DNA from: Oceanococcus sp051252075
GTDB lineage: Bacteria > Pseudomonadota > Gammaproteobacteria > Nevskiales > Oceanococcaceae
Direction of reading: 5' to 3'
Assembly (NCBI GenBank): GCA_051252075.1
Contig: JBPOFU010000014.1
Location: 1 to 50,312, forward strand
DNA length: 50,312 bases
Every line of letters starts with the position of its first letter. Position 1 is the stretch's first letter. Under the pieces are notes generated by a model. The model saw only the letters and a list, made by a program, of their open reading frames with translations. It was not told the origin of the DNA and ran no database searches. Positions 16,616 through 24,983 of this stretch are shown here, piece by piece. Made by a program: the position numbers and the translations under genes.

Positions 16616-18952
16616 ATGACCGCACTTGTCCTCACGGAAAAACGTTCCCAGGCCGACGCCATCGCAACGGCGTTTGCCTTGTCGAAGAGAGGGCAGTCTT
16701 ACCAAGGTTCTATATTCGGTAATGCGGTGGAGCTGTGTTGGGCGGCAGGGCATTTGCTGGAGCAACTCGACGTTGCAGCGTCCATGCCGGATGCGACATG
16801 GAATGACATCAACACGCTGATGCCAATTCCGGCCAGCATATCCATGGCGGCAAAGGAAGATAGAAAGGATCACTTGCAGCGCTTGATGCAGGCTATTGGG
16901 ACGACAGATCATGTGATTATCGGCACTGACCCGGATCGTGAGGGAGAGGCCATCGGGCGCGAAATTCTTGATGCAGCCCAGTTTTCCGGCAGGGTCAGCC
17001 GCTTGTGGCTGGTCAGCGGTATGGACCCCTCATCTATCCAGGGTTCTTTTAAAAAGCTGCGCCCTAGCGAACAAACACTTGGCCTATACCGCGCCCAACA
17101 GTGCCGAGCCGGAGCCGATTGGCAATCGCAGTTGCTCACCCGTGCCATGACCATCCGAGCAAGGTCGGGCCTGATGGGGAATAACCTAGGCAAAGGCAAA
17201 GGCCGAGAGGGTGTGGTCTCGGTGGGCCGCGTGCAAACAGCCACCCTGGCGCTGGTTGTTCAACGTGATCGGCTGATCGAAAGCTTTGATAAACGCAACC
17301 ATTACGTTCCCATACTGACGGTACAACAAGGAGAGCAAACGGCAGATCTGAAATACCGCCCCATTTTCACCGCGGATACGCCCCGGGTGATGAATGAACA
17401 AACCGTGTGGTTAGGCGAAGGAAAGAAAGAACGTGTGCTGTTCATTGATGAACTGCAAGCGACCGCTTTTTGTGATGCATTGATTCAGATCAACCCGTAC
17501 ACCCTGCGGGTCAAGCGTGAAACGAAAAACGTTGCAGCACCGATGTGCCACTCGCTCCCCAGCCTGCAAAAAGAGATGGATAAGAGCGCAGGGCTTTCAC
17601 CTCAAGAGACACAAGATGCCGCGGCAAGGTTGTATCAGGGCGGATACATTTCTTACCCGCGCACGCAACACCAAGAACTACCGCCTTCGAATTACCAACA
17701 CGCTCCGAGCCTACTTGCTTCCTTGAAGGATGAATTTTCAAAAGCCGCCACCGCCGCGCTGGAGCATATTGAGCACGGTCAAGCGAAAATGCCCCGCTGC
17801 TATAGCGATAAAGAAGCAGAGCATAATGGACTACAGCCCACCACGAAATTTCCAAACCTCAAGGCCTTAAGCCGCGAAGATAAACGGGTCTATCAGGAGA
17901 TCGTGCGGCGATACATTGAAGCCCATCTTCCCGCATCGACTTACGAGCACATGAAGATCGTAGCCGGCAGCAGCCAATTGACCGGCTTACTGGGTGAAAA
18001 TCCGGTTCGCTTTGGAACTGATTCTAAGCAACTCCTTGATGCCGGGTGGCAGGGTTATTTCCGTAAGCCATCGAAGGGCGGTATTCCCGCTTTTGTCGAC
18101 GGGCCTTGTCAGGCGACAGCGTCACGCCTTGATGCTCAGACAACCAAACCTCCGGCCCGCTATACCTCGGCGACACTGATTGATGCCATGGAGCATGCGG
18201 GGCGTTTCGCAGAAGGAACGGACGCTAAGATGCTGAAATCTGTAGAAGGCATCGGCACAGCGGACACGCGAGCAAAGATAATTGAGGTGCTGCATGAGCG
18301 AGCCTACATGGGCAAGCAGAAGAAATCGCTTATCTCCACAGACAAAGGCCGTGACCTGATAGATCATGCGCCCGGCGCTTTGACCAGCGTAGAGATGACA
18401 GCGGCTTGGGAATCGATCATGGCCGAGGTCGAGCAGGCTGACGACACATTGGCCTGCAACATGCGCGACGAATTTCTGGCTCAATGTCGGCAAGTGAATA
18501 CGCAGATCATGACAGGCTTGGCCGATGGGGTGATTCCAAGAAAGGAAGGTCATCCCAGCCAGAAAGCGATCGAGTTTGCCCGTAGATTGGCAGAGCAACT
18601 GAGTGTGGAATTACCTCAGGACGCCGCAACAGATGCCAAGGTCTGTAGCGAATTTATTGATGCCAATGCCGATAAGCGCGATCTTTCACCGTCTCCGAAA
18701 GCCTTAGCCTTCGCTCAGAAGTTGGCGCAGCAAGCGGGCAAGAAAGTGCCGGCGAAAGTCACTAAAGATTATAAGGAGTGCCAAGCGTTCATAGAAAAAC
18801 TCAAGGCCAAGCGGCCACCCAGTCCGGCCATGCTGAAGGCGGCCCAGTTTGTGGCGGGCAAGAAGCAAGTCAAACTACCGAAAAATTGCGAGACGAGTTT
18901 TGATCGCTGTATGGCATTTTTGGATAAGTACGGGGATCGTAAACGGGCCTGA
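16616..18952 (+). CDS. topB: Type IA DNA topoisomerase, TopB/TraE-like, with three C-terminal repeats
   Basis: 778 residues. Toprim domain at the N-terminus with Glu8 and the DPDREGE signature (Asp105, Asp107, Glu109), SVGRVQTATLALV in the strand-passage region, and the catalytic Tyr347 in YISYPRTQH. These enzymes cut and religate one DNA strand and decatenate replication or recombination intermediates. No zinc-finger Cys clusters; instead residues 646-778 form three ~44-residue repeats (starting 646, 689, 734) of pattern PS..KA..FA..LA......P.....D...C..FI, as in plasmid-type topoisomerase III relatives. Surrounding genes do not look mobile. Symbol is a class assignment; TraE-like would do equally. 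Confidence 0.9.
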   Translation: MTALVLTEKRSQADAIATAFALSKRGQSYQGSIFGNAVELCWAAGHLLEQLDVAASMPDATWNDINTLMPIPASISMAAKEDRKDHLQRLMQAIGTTDHVIIGTDPDREGEAIGREILDAAQFSGRVSRLWLVSGMDPSSIQGSFKKLRPSEQTLGLYRAQQCRAGADWQSQLLTRAMTIRARSGLMGNNLGKGKGREGVVSVGRVQTATLALVVQRDRLIESFDKRNHYVPILTVQQGEQTADLKYRPIFTADTPRVMNEQTVWLGEGKKERVLFIDELQATAFCDALIQINPYTLRVKRETKNVAAPMCHSLPSLQKEMDKSAGLSPQETQDAAARLYQGGYISYPRTQHQELPPSNYQHAPSLLASLKDEFSKAATAALEHIEHGQAKMPRCYSDKEAEHNGLQPTTKFPNLKALSREDKRVYQEIVRRYIEAHLPASTYEHMKIVAGSSQLTGLLGENPVRFGTDSKQLLDAGWQGYFRKPSKGGIPAFVDGPCQATASRLDAQTTKPPARYTSATLIDAMEHAGRFAEGTDAKMLKSVEGIGTADTRAKIIEVLHERAYMGKQKKSLISTDKGRDLIDHAPGALTSVEMTAAWESIMAEVEQADDTLACNMRDEFLAQCRQVNTQIMTGLADGVIPRKEGHPSQKAIEFARRLAEQLSVELPQDAATDAKVCSEFIDANADKRDLSPSPKALAFAQKLAQQAGKKVPAKVTKDYKECQAFIEKLKAKRPPSPAMLKAAQFVAGKKQVKLPKNCETSFDRCMAFLDKYGDRKRA

Positions 18953-18990
18953 TCACCATCGCACCCATCGATAGAATTGTGTCGTCCGTG

Positions 18991-19019
18991 CGACGGAATC
19001 CTAACTTACCCGCGTTTCA
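18991..19019 (+). promoter_or_regulatory. Candidate ECF promoter, copy 1 (EF-hand/sigma operon)
   Basis: CGACGGAATC at 18991-19000 followed after 12 bases by CGTTT at 19013-19017. The same motif recurs at 21452 (plus) and 21405-21376 (minus). GGAAT resembles the -35 recognised by ECF sigma factors. It would start transcription about 40 bases before ATG 19068. Confidence 0.6.
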
Positions 19020-19067
19020 TTGTTGAAGCCCACCAATTATTGGGTTCAAAATTCAACAGGAGAAATC

Positions 19068-19481
19068 ATGAATAAGCTCAATGTTACCGCGGCAGTCTTT
19101 TTGACATTCGCTACCAGCGTCGCCTTTGCACGCCCCCCACATTTTCAGGAATTCGACAGCAACAACGATGGCAGCGTGACCCGTGCCGAAGTCGAAAGCA
19201 ATGCCGCAAGCCAGGCTCAGGAATTTGATGCCAATGGTGATGGCAATATCACCCTCGAGGAAATGCAGGCTGCACATGAACGGCGGCGCCAGGAACACAT
19301 GCAAAAACGACTGAATGAAGCCGATACCAATGGTGATGGCGTGGTCGGGCCAGATGAATTCAGCAGCCAGATGGTCGAACAGGTGATGCGTCGTGACAGC
19401 AACGGTGACGGTGTTATAAACAAAGATGACCGCCCAGCCCGCAATGGCAAGAAGCGCCATCAGCATCCGGCTCAAAAGTAA
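19068..19481 (+). CDS. Periplasmic EF-hand protein
   Basis: 137 residues from ATG 19068, which has AGGAG five bases upstream; a longer frame starting 48 bases earlier has none. Signal peptide to about residue 21 (AFA). Four canonical EF-hand loops start at Asp30, Asp54, Asp86 and Asp110 (DSNNDGSVTRAE, DANGDGNITLEE, DTNGDGVVGPDE, DSNGDGVINKDD), followed by a His/Lys-rich tail. It should bind calcium, or another divalent ion, in the periplasm. First gene of an operon with an ECF sigma factor whose GTG start directly follows this stop codon, suggesting the protein belongs to the signalling unit. Confidence 0.9.
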   Translation: MNKLNVTAAVFLTFATSVAFARPPHFQEFDSNNDGSVTRAEVESNAASQAQEFDANGDGNITLEEMQAAHERRRQEHMQKRLNEADTNGDGVVGPDEFSSQMVEQVMRRDSNGDGVINKDDRPARNGKKRHQHPAQK

Positions 19482-20027
19482 GTGAGCTCGCTGCTCGAAG
19501 ATGATGAACTGGTCGCCCGCATGGCTGCGGGTGACCAGGCCGCCTTCGCGCAGTTGGTACAGCGACATTTGAATGACATGTTGGCCTTTATCGAACGTAT
19601 GACGGGCAACCGTGCCGATGCAGAGGACATCTGCCAAGACAGCTTTGCCAAGGCCTGGCAACAAGCCGCCAAATGGAAACCCGGCAAGGCCAAATACCGT
19701 ACCTGGCTATATCAGGTGGCGATGAATCAGACCCGTGACCGATGGCGGCGACAACGACCTAGCGAGGAGCTGAATGAAACCATCATTTGCGATCAGGCCA
19801 CGCCAGATCAAGCGGCCCAAACCGCCGCCCAATCGCAACGCGTGCAAATCGCTCTGCAGGCCCTGCCAGAGCGTCAGCGAGGCGCGATAATTCTGAATCA
19901 TTACCACGGACTGACCAATATAGAAGCTGCGGAAGTGCTGAAAATAAGCGTTGAAGCAGTTGAATCGCTACTAGGACGCGCCCGCCGCACACTGCGGCAA
20001 CAACTCGCCACCGAAATGGAGGCTTAG
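19482..20027 (+). CDS. ECF RNA polymerase sigma factor
   Basis: 181 residues starting at GTG, immediately after the EF-hand TAA, consistent with translational coupling. Sigma region 2 (residues ~25-90: DMLAFIERMTGNRADAEDICQDSFAKAWQ..., TWLYQVAMNQTRDRWRR) and region 4 (~125-175: LQALPERQRGAIILNHYHGLTNIEAAEVLKIS..., GRARRTLRQQL) are clear; regions 1 and 3 are missing, the ECF layout. It should direct polymerase to the CGACGGAAT..CGTT promoters found in this locus. Followed after 2 bases by a short membrane protein, the likely anti-sigma factor. Gene order resembles, but is not the same as, cnrYXH. Confidence 0.93.
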   Translation: MSSLLEDDELVARMAAGDQAAFAQLVQRHLNDMLAFIERMTGNRADAEDICQDSFAKAWQQAAKWKPGKAKYRTWLYQVAMNQTRDRWRRQRPSEELNETIICDQATPDQAAQTAAQSQRVQIALQALPERQRGAIILNHYHGLTNIEAAEVLKISVEAVESLLGRARRTLRQQLATEMEA

Positions 20028-20029
20028 CC

Positions 20030-20338
20030 ATGAAACATAAAGACGATAACGAAAAAGACCTGGGCAATGTGCTGAATGCTTATCAGGTGAAGCCCGCGGA
20101 CATGGCCATGCAACAACGCATATTGGCTGTACCGGTCAGAAACCCCCGCGTCTGGCGTGAACTACTTGACGTGCTGGGCGGCTGGCGAATTGCTGGTCCG
20201 GCTTTCGCACTCAGCGTGAGTTTGGGCATTTGTACACCGCTGATTTTAGGCCAACAGAGCAGCACCATCTCATCTTCTCAGGATTCCGTTTGGACCGTCG
20301 CCGGTCTAGACACTTCTCAGGATTGGACTTATGAATAA
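20030..20338 (+). CDS. Short single-pass membrane protein, candidate anti-sigma factor
   Basis: 102 residues: a charged ~45-residue cytoplasmic N-terminus, one membrane helix around 50-72 (GPAFALSVSLGICTPLILG) and a ~30-residue periplasmic tail. GGAG lies 9 bases upstream of its ATG. Size, topology and position between the ECF sigma gene and the metal-sensor gene match CnrY-type anti-sigma factors that hold the sigma factor at the membrane, but no specific zinc-anti-sigma motif (HxxxCxxC) is present. The function is inferred from context. Confidence 0.7.
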   Translation: MKHKDDNEKDLGNVLNAYQVKPADMAMQQRILAVPVRNPRVWRELLDVLGGWRIAGPAFALSVSLGICTPLILGQQSSTISSSQDSVWTVAGLDTSQDWTYE

Positions 20339-20792
20339 CCACCGACTCTGGGGCATTGCGCTTGGCGTTTCGCTGACGGTGAACGCCTTTTGCATCGCTG
20401 CTCTTGTTACGAATGTCTTTGCCCCACGGCACGAACGAGGAGATCGTCCCCCACCTTTGCCGCCAGAAGCGCGCGCCTTATTTCGCGAAATCAATCCACG
20501 ACAAATTCCTGGGTTTCGCGAGTCTATGGCTGAATTGCGACAGCATCGAGATACCGTGCGCCTCACACTGACGGCAGATCCGTTCGATAGAGAGAAATTG
20601 AATGCGGCTTTGGCCCAACTACGTCAATCGGAAGCCAAGAAAACCGCCTATGCGCATCAAAAAATTGCTGAAGTAGCTGCTGGTTTGGCGCCAGAGCAGC
20701 GTGAAAAACTGGCCAAATTTGTTGGTCGGCATCGCGGCATGCCACCACCGGATGATCGGGGGGGGCGTCCGCCACCGCGACCAGAGCCGTAG
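20331..20792 (+). CDS. Periplasmic heavy-metal sensor-like protein (Metal_resist / CnrX-Spy type)
   Basis: 153 residues. An N-terminal membrane anchor (~8-30) is followed by a helical periplasmic domain with Arg/Gln/Glu-rich amphipathic helices (REINPRQIPGFRESMAELRQHRDTVRLTLTADPFDREKLNAALAQLRQ) and a Pro/Arg/Gly-rich tail. This is the helical-hairpin layout of the Metal_resist family (CnrX, ZraP, Spy relatives). Its start overlaps the anti-sigma candidate by 8 bases, so the two are coupled. It probably senses a metal or envelope state and controls release of the sigma factor. Ligand residues cannot be assigned with confidence. Confidence 0.8.
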   Translation: MNNHRLWGIALGVSLTVNAFCIAALVTNVFAPRHERGDRPPPLPPEARALFREINPRQIPGFRESMAELRQHRDTVRLTLTADPFDREKLNAALAQLRQSEAKKTAYAHQKIAEVAAGLAPEQREKLAKFVGRHRGMPPPDDRGGRPPPRPEP

Positions 20793-20802
20793 AGAAAGAA
20801 AA

Positions 20803-21300
20803 TCAACGCGGTGGCGGTCGCCTGCGGTCGCCATCGCCGTCCCTGGGTCCTCGCGAGCGACCTCTGGTTTCTTCTTCACGGAGAAATTTTTTCCAGATCT
20901 CCCATTGATCCGAAGTTAGTACTACGGCTACAGCGCGATCAAAATCGGCCTCGACATTCAGCATGCTCTGATAAATCTCGACGCGCTGCTCGATCACGCG
21001 CTCGCTCTGATCAGCAAAGTCGAGGCTTTTGGCGTCGAGTGCGGCCCACATCACCCGCAAACCTGCGGATTCGCGACTGAGTCGTTCTAATGTGGGGTCG
21101 ACCCGGTCAAAAACAGCAAGCACGGCATTGCGCTGATCGGTTGATGCCTGTACACGCGTCAAGCCCTTGATTAGTTGTCGCTCCAGCGCCCACCCGTGCC
21201 CCAAATCGCGCTCCGGTAGGGCAGGGTTTTGAGCACACCCCACAAGGCACAGTGCCATTGCTGCCGCTGTCGCGTAAATGCTCAAAGATTTGCTACGCAT
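20803..21300 (-). CDS. Spy/CpxP-like helical lipoprotein
   Basis: 165 residues from ATG 21300 (AAGGAA upstream); the signal ends in LVGC with Cys22 as lipidation site. The mature part is helical and Arg/Glu-rich (RVDPTLERLSRESAGLRVMWAALDAKSLDFADQSERVIEQRVEIYQSMLNVEADFDRAVAVVLTSDQWEIWKKF shows LTxxQ-type chaperone-like spacing), ending in a Pro/Arg tail. It converges on the sensor gene and is transcribed toward it from a minus-strand copy of the ECF promoter motif. Likely an envelope-stress chaperone or second sensor of the same regulon. Family call is by pattern only. Confidence 0.7.
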   Translation of the reverse strand: MRSKSLSIYATAAAMALCLVGCAQNPALPERDLGHGWALERQLIKGLTRVQASTDQRNAVLAVFDRVDPTLERLSRESAGLRVMWAALDAKSLDFADQSERVIEQRVEIYQSMLNVEADFDRAVAVVLTSDQWEIWKKFLREEETRGRSRGPRDGDGDRRRPPPR

Positions 21301-21375
21301 TGCTATTTCCTTATTGGATTGGGTCGGCCACAGGATTGAGGCAACTTGGCTAGAAACTCTCAAGCCTCAATTGAG

Positions 21376-21405
21376 ATTAAACGCAGCCCGCTCGGCATTC
21401 CGTCG
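21376..21405 (-). promoter_or_regulatory. Candidate ECF promoter, copy 3 (minus strand)
   Basis: On the minus strand CGACGGAATG (21405-21396), 12 bases, then CGTTT (21383-21379): the same spacing as copy 1. It points to the Spy-like lipoprotein gene, whose ATG lies about 70 bases beyond the predicted start. It stands 46 bases from the divergent copy 2. Confidence 0.55.
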
Positions 21406-21451
21406 CGGCAAAGCAACTGGGCATTCCCCCAATCACTTTTTTCGAATTTTT

Positions 21452-21480
21452 CGACGGAATCGTATGGTCGCCCACGTTGT
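21452..21480 (+). promoter_or_regulatory. Candidate ECF promoter, copy 2 (Cys-motif/YHYH unit)
   Basis: CGACGGAATC (21452-21461), identical to copy 1 over ten bases, then CGTTG after 13 bases (21475-21479). The predicted start lies about 30 bases before ATG 21518. Confidence 0.58.
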
Positions 21481-21517
21481 ACCCATAGACATCACAAATC
21501 AAACAAGGAACAAACCG

Positions 21518-21838
21518 ATGGCCCCAAGACGCCCCCAAGATTTTCGCCTCGGCACTAAACTCAAGCGATCGAATTCCTCTTTTGCTTGGATTTTGCTTGC
21601 CGGAGCGCTATTAACAGCATCCTACGGTGCAACAGCTCAACCTAACGGAGATCGGCCCAGTCGCCGAGGGCCTCCGCCTGAGGCCATAAGTGCTTGCAAA
21701 AGTCTGAGTGAAGGCGATGCCTGCTCGTTCAGCGGCCGTCGCGGCGATGAAAGTGGCCAGTGCATCACAACGCCACAAGATGAGTTGGCCTGCGCACCTG
21801 AAGGTCATGAATCTCAGCGCAATAACAAGCAGCGCTGA
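21518..21838 (+). CDS. Small secreted four-Cys protein
   Basis: 106 residues from ATG 21518 (AAGGAAC upstream). A long N-region precedes a signal helix (~22-40, ending ATA). The mature part is short, with cysteines at 60, 69, 82 and 92 in the pattern AC-KSLSEGDAC-SF..G..SGQC......LAC.P. I have seen this ACxxxxxGDxCSF...G.C...LACxP motif in small exported proteins near YHYH-domain genes, and a YHYH gene follows 31 bases downstream. Likely two disulfides; function unknown. It starts the second ECF-type transcription unit of the locus. Confidence 0.75.
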   Translation: MAPRRPQDFRLGTKLKRSNSSFAWILLAGALLTASYGATAQPNGDRPSRRGPPPEAISACKSLSEGDACSFSGRRGDESGQCITTPQDELACAPEGHESQRNNKQR

Positions 21839-21869
21839 AGCCCCCTTTTAGAAAATCCGGAGCAAAGCA

Positions 21870-22913
21870 ATGAATGCACGTAAGCATCTAATGGACAGAA
21901 AACGCATTTTTACCGGCCTAGCGATGCTGTTCAGCTTGTCTATCGCTGCCTGCAATGGCGAAACTTCAATTGCGGATCCCGCTGATACGACTGATGCGAC
22001 AGATTCCAACAACTCTGACGACAACGGCACAAACAGCGGCTCAGCAAGCGCCACACTTACGGGTAGCGTGTTGTGTGATTACAGCGATGTCACAACCAAC
22101 AGCCAGGCGTCGCTGACATACACCAGCCAATCGGAGTGGACTTGCCCGGGAGCTAGCCGTGATCTCGTCGCAAATGGTATTCCTGACCATGAGGTCGGAA
22201 CCTTCCCCAATCCGGCCAACCCCAACACCATCGTCGAACAGGACGTGTCTGCAAGCATTACTTTGGATCCTGTTGAAACCGATACGGCTACTGAATTGGG
22301 CGGGCCGCGTGGTGTCCTCGCCTTTGTGCTGAATGGCGTTAAGGTCGATGCGGGTACTGGCGGATCCTGTGATGACAGCGGCCAAAACTGCAGCCTCGGC
22401 GACCCCAGTGGCAACTGGAGCATCGAGGCATTAGGCCAATCTAGCTTTGATTTCGGCACGGATTTTAACAATGCACATGTGCAACCTGACGGCACATACC
22501 ACTACCACGGAATACCCGAGCGCTTTGTTGAGAAGCTCGGAGGAAGCAGTAGCAAACTAACCTTAATCGCTTGGGCCGCAGATGGCTTTCCCATATACGC
22601 CCGTTATGGCTATTCCGATCCCTATGATGCCAACTCGGCCATCGTGGCGATGCACGGTAGCTACGATTTTGTCACGGCCGTGCCTGCATCCCGACCATCC
22701 ACGCAAGACTATCCGTTGGGGACATTTCGCCAGGACTGGATATACATTGAAGGCTCGGGAGATCTCGATGAATGTAACGGTCGCTTAGGCGTTACACCTG
22801 AGTTTCCCGAGGGGATTTATCACTATTTCGCGACCGACGATTACCCTTACTTTCAACGCTGCGTGAAAGGGGAAGTAGCTGCTGGAAATGGCGCGCCGCC
22901 GCCACCGCAATAA
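21870..22913 (+). CDS. YHYH-domain lipoprotein
   Basis: 347 residues. Lipoprotein signal with lipobox IAAC (Cys28), then an Asp/Ser/Thr linker to about residue 60. The body has the YHYH motif at 210-213 (DGTYHYHGIP), then AWAADGFPIYARYGY and EFPEGIYHYFATDDYPYFQRC, the hallmarks of YHYH proteins. These are envelope proteins of unknown biochemical role; the His/Tyr clusters suggest metal or small-ligand binding. A Gly/Pro tail ends the protein. GGAG is 10 bases before the ATG. It lies in an operon with a Cys-motif protein and another periplasmic protein, behind an ECF-type promoter. Confidence 0.88.
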   Translation: MNARKHLMDRKRIFTGLAMLFSLSIAACNGETSIADPADTTDATDSNNSDDNGTNSGSASATLTGSVLCDYSDVTTNSQASLTYTSQSEWTCPGASRDLVANGIPDHEVGTFPNPANPNTIVEQDVSASITLDPVETDTATELGGPRGVLAFVLNGVKVDAGTGGSCDDSGQNCSLGDPSGNWSIEALGQSSFDFGTDFNNAHVQPDGTYHYHGIPERFVEKLGGSSSKLTLIAWAADGFPIYARYGYSDPYDANSAIVAMHGSYDFVTAVPASRPSTQDYPLGTFRQDWIYIEGSGDLDECNGRLGVTPEFPEGIYHYFATDDYPYFQRCVKGEVAAGNGAPPPPQ

Positions 22914-22946
22914 AGTGTCGTCCAACACTACGCAGAGAGCCCCTTT

Positions 22947-23477
22947 ATGATGTTGCGCAAATTATTTGTCCTGCAATCACTGGCAATAGCGGCCAGCTTT
23001 TTGGCCGCGTTCTCGTCTCATGCACACTTGATGGTGGCGCAGCACGGCACGCTGAATATCACCGACGGTGGCGTATTCATGGTGTTGTCAGTACCGGCCA
23101 CGGCTTTTTCTGGCATTGACGATGATCGCGATGAGCGCTTGTCGACTACGGAGATCCAAAAGCACCACGATGAAATTCTCGAACAGATTCAAAAAGGCCT
23201 GTCGCTTATCGTCGATGGTGAAGTGGAAGCATTGAAAGGCCCAATATTGTCACCGACTTTTGGCCATGGAGAGCCGCACCACACCGCCTCACAAATCGTG
23301 ATTACAGGGCGTTTCCCGTTGTCGAAGAATCCTCAAACGTTACAATTCAAGACCCTGCTTTTCGGCACAAAGGCTGACGAAAAAACGATCGAGGTCAGCA
23401 TTAAGACACCAGCAGCAGTGAACCGTAAAGTTGTGATCCTGACGCCCGACAAGGCCATTGTAAATTTACTCGAATGA
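22947..23477 (+). CDS. Periplasmic protein with one EF-hand-like loop
   Basis: 176 residues. Signal peptide to about residue 26 (SHA, mature HLMVAQHG). One EF-hand-like acidic loop DDDRDERLSTTE at about residues 59-70, and a His-containing segment FGHGEPHHTASQ around 104-115. The rest appears beta-rich. I do not know the family; the general style recalls the exported N-domain that precedes HupE-type metal permeases. It follows the YHYH gene by 33 bases and probably shares its transcript, making two acidic-loop proteins in this ECF locus. Confidence 0.75.
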   Translation: MMLRKLFVLQSLAIAASFLAAFSSHAHLMVAQHGTLNITDGGVFMVLSVPATAFSGIDDDRDERLSTTEIQKHHDEILEQIQKGLSLIVDGEVEALKGPILSPTFGHGEPHHTASQIVITGRFPLSKNPQTLQFKTLLFGTKADEKTIEVSIKTPAAVNRKVVILTPDKAIVNLLE

Positions 23478-23600
23478 ACCTCCACGAACCGTGGCAATCC
23501 AATACTGGAATATATTCAGATATGAAACTGTTTTTCGTGAAACTAACTCGTTTCGCATAAGCCACAAGCCATAATTGATAAAGACACTCGAGTACGCTTT

Positions 23601-24983
23601 ATGAGCCGCACTATTGCAATACTTTGCCTGCTGGCTCTGACCGCCTGTGCCAGCCTGCCAGATCGACAGGCGAGTTTGCCGCCAATGCCGGAGGCCTTTC
23701 TTGCTAGCGGCACGCAGACGATGAGCAGCGACTGGTGGTCGAGTTGGCCGGAGCTAGAAGATTTGATGCGTCTCGCCTACGCCGATAACCCCGGACTTGC
23801 GGCCACCGCAGCACGGCTGCGATCGGCCCAAGCATCCTTGGGTGTTCAGCGATCAGGGCTTTTCCCCAGCTTGAATCTCGGTGCAAAGCGCAGCGAAGGC
23901 GTGCTCGACGATACTGCGGGCACCGTTCACACCCTGAGTTTGGCCGCCGACTATGAGCTGGATTTATGGGGGCGGGTCGGCAGCGCTGCCCGCGCGGCTG
24001 ATTACGAATTACAGGCCAGCGTTCAGGATCTGCATGCCGCCACCATTACGCTGTCGGCCAATGTCGCTAGTTTGTGGTTTCAGGTCGGCAGTGCACGTGA
24101 ACGCCTAGCACTCATCGCTAGCGACCGGCAAAGTTACGAAAAAACATTGAGCTTGATCGAAACGCGTTATCGCCACGGTCAGATTAGTGCCAGTGATGTG
24201 CTTCGGCAGCGCCAGTTGCTGGAATCGACGCGTGCTGACGAGGCCGTTGCACGCAACAATTTAGAGTTATTGCGCAACGCTCTGGGCGAAATTCTGGGTG
24301 GCGTTTGGGCGAACGAGTCCGAGCAACCCTGGCGAGGTGCCGACAGCGACTGGCAACTGCCCGCGGTTCCAGCAACAGGTGTGCCGTCGCAAACTGTGTT
24401 GCAACGACCTGATGTGCAGCAGGCGTGGTTGCGCGTGCAATCGGCTGACCAAGCTGTCGCCGCAGCCATAGCCGAACGTTTTCCACGCATGGATTTAAGC
24501 ATAAATTTGGCCAGCAGCGATGCCGGTTTACTCGACCTGCTTGATGAATGGACCGGTTCGATCCTTGCCTCGCTGTTTGGGCCGGTTTTTGATGGCGGTA
24601 GTCGACGCGCCAATGTGGGTGGCAAGCGTGCCGTTCTGGATCAACGACTGGCGGAATTTCGTGAACAAGTTCTGTCTGCTTTTCGCGAAATACAAGACGC
24701 CTTGGTGACTGAGCACAACCTCATTGAACAGCTAGCCAGCTTGAATGAGCAGCAACGCCTCTCCGATGCCACAGTGCAGAGCTTGCTGGTCCAGTTGCGC
24801 CATGGCACTGCTGATTTCCCCAGTTTGTTGGAATCCCAAATTAGCTTTTCTGGTGTACGCAGGCAATGGCTTAGCACCCGTCAGCAACTGATTGACAACC
24901 GTATCTCCCTGTACCGCGCCCTAGCTGGCCCCTTGGCTGGTTCCTTGCCCGCCCCCTTGCCCGAACTAGCAACTTCCTCATGA
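23601..24983 (+). CDS. Outer-membrane efflux lipoprotein (NodT/OprM type)
   Basis: 460 residues. Lipoprotein signal LTAC (Cys16), then two repeats of the outer-membrane efflux protein fold, with long helices such as NPGLAATAARLRSAQASLGVQRSGLFPSL and RPDVQQAWLRVQSADQAVAAAIAERFPRMDLS, the repeated sequence signature of TolC/OprM channels. It forms the outer-membrane exit duct of the pump encoded by the next two genes. The 123-base upstream gap is AT-rich; I do not see the ECF motif there, so this operon appears regulated separately. Its stop overlaps the next start by 4 bases. Confidence 0.93.
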   Translation: MSRTIAILCLLALTACASLPDRQASLPPMPEAFLASGTQTMSSDWWSSWPELEDLMRLAYADNPGLAATAARLRSAQASLGVQRSGLFPSLNLGAKRSEGVLDDTAGTVHTLSLAADYELDLWGRVGSAARAADYELQASVQDLHAATITLSANVASLWFQVGSARERLALIASDRQSYEKTLSLIETRYRHGQISASDVLRQRQLLESTRADEAVARNNLELLRNALGEILGGVWANESEQPWRGADSDWQLPAVPATGVPSQTVLQRPDVQQAWLRVQSADQAVAAAIAERFPRMDLSINLASSDAGLLDLLDEWTGSILASLFGPVFDGGSRRANVGGKRAVLDQRLAEFREQVLSAFREIQDALVTEHNLIEQLASLNEQQRLSDATVQSLLVQLRHGTADFPSLLESQISFSGVRRQWLSTRQQLIDNRISLYRALAGPLAGSLPAPLPELATSS

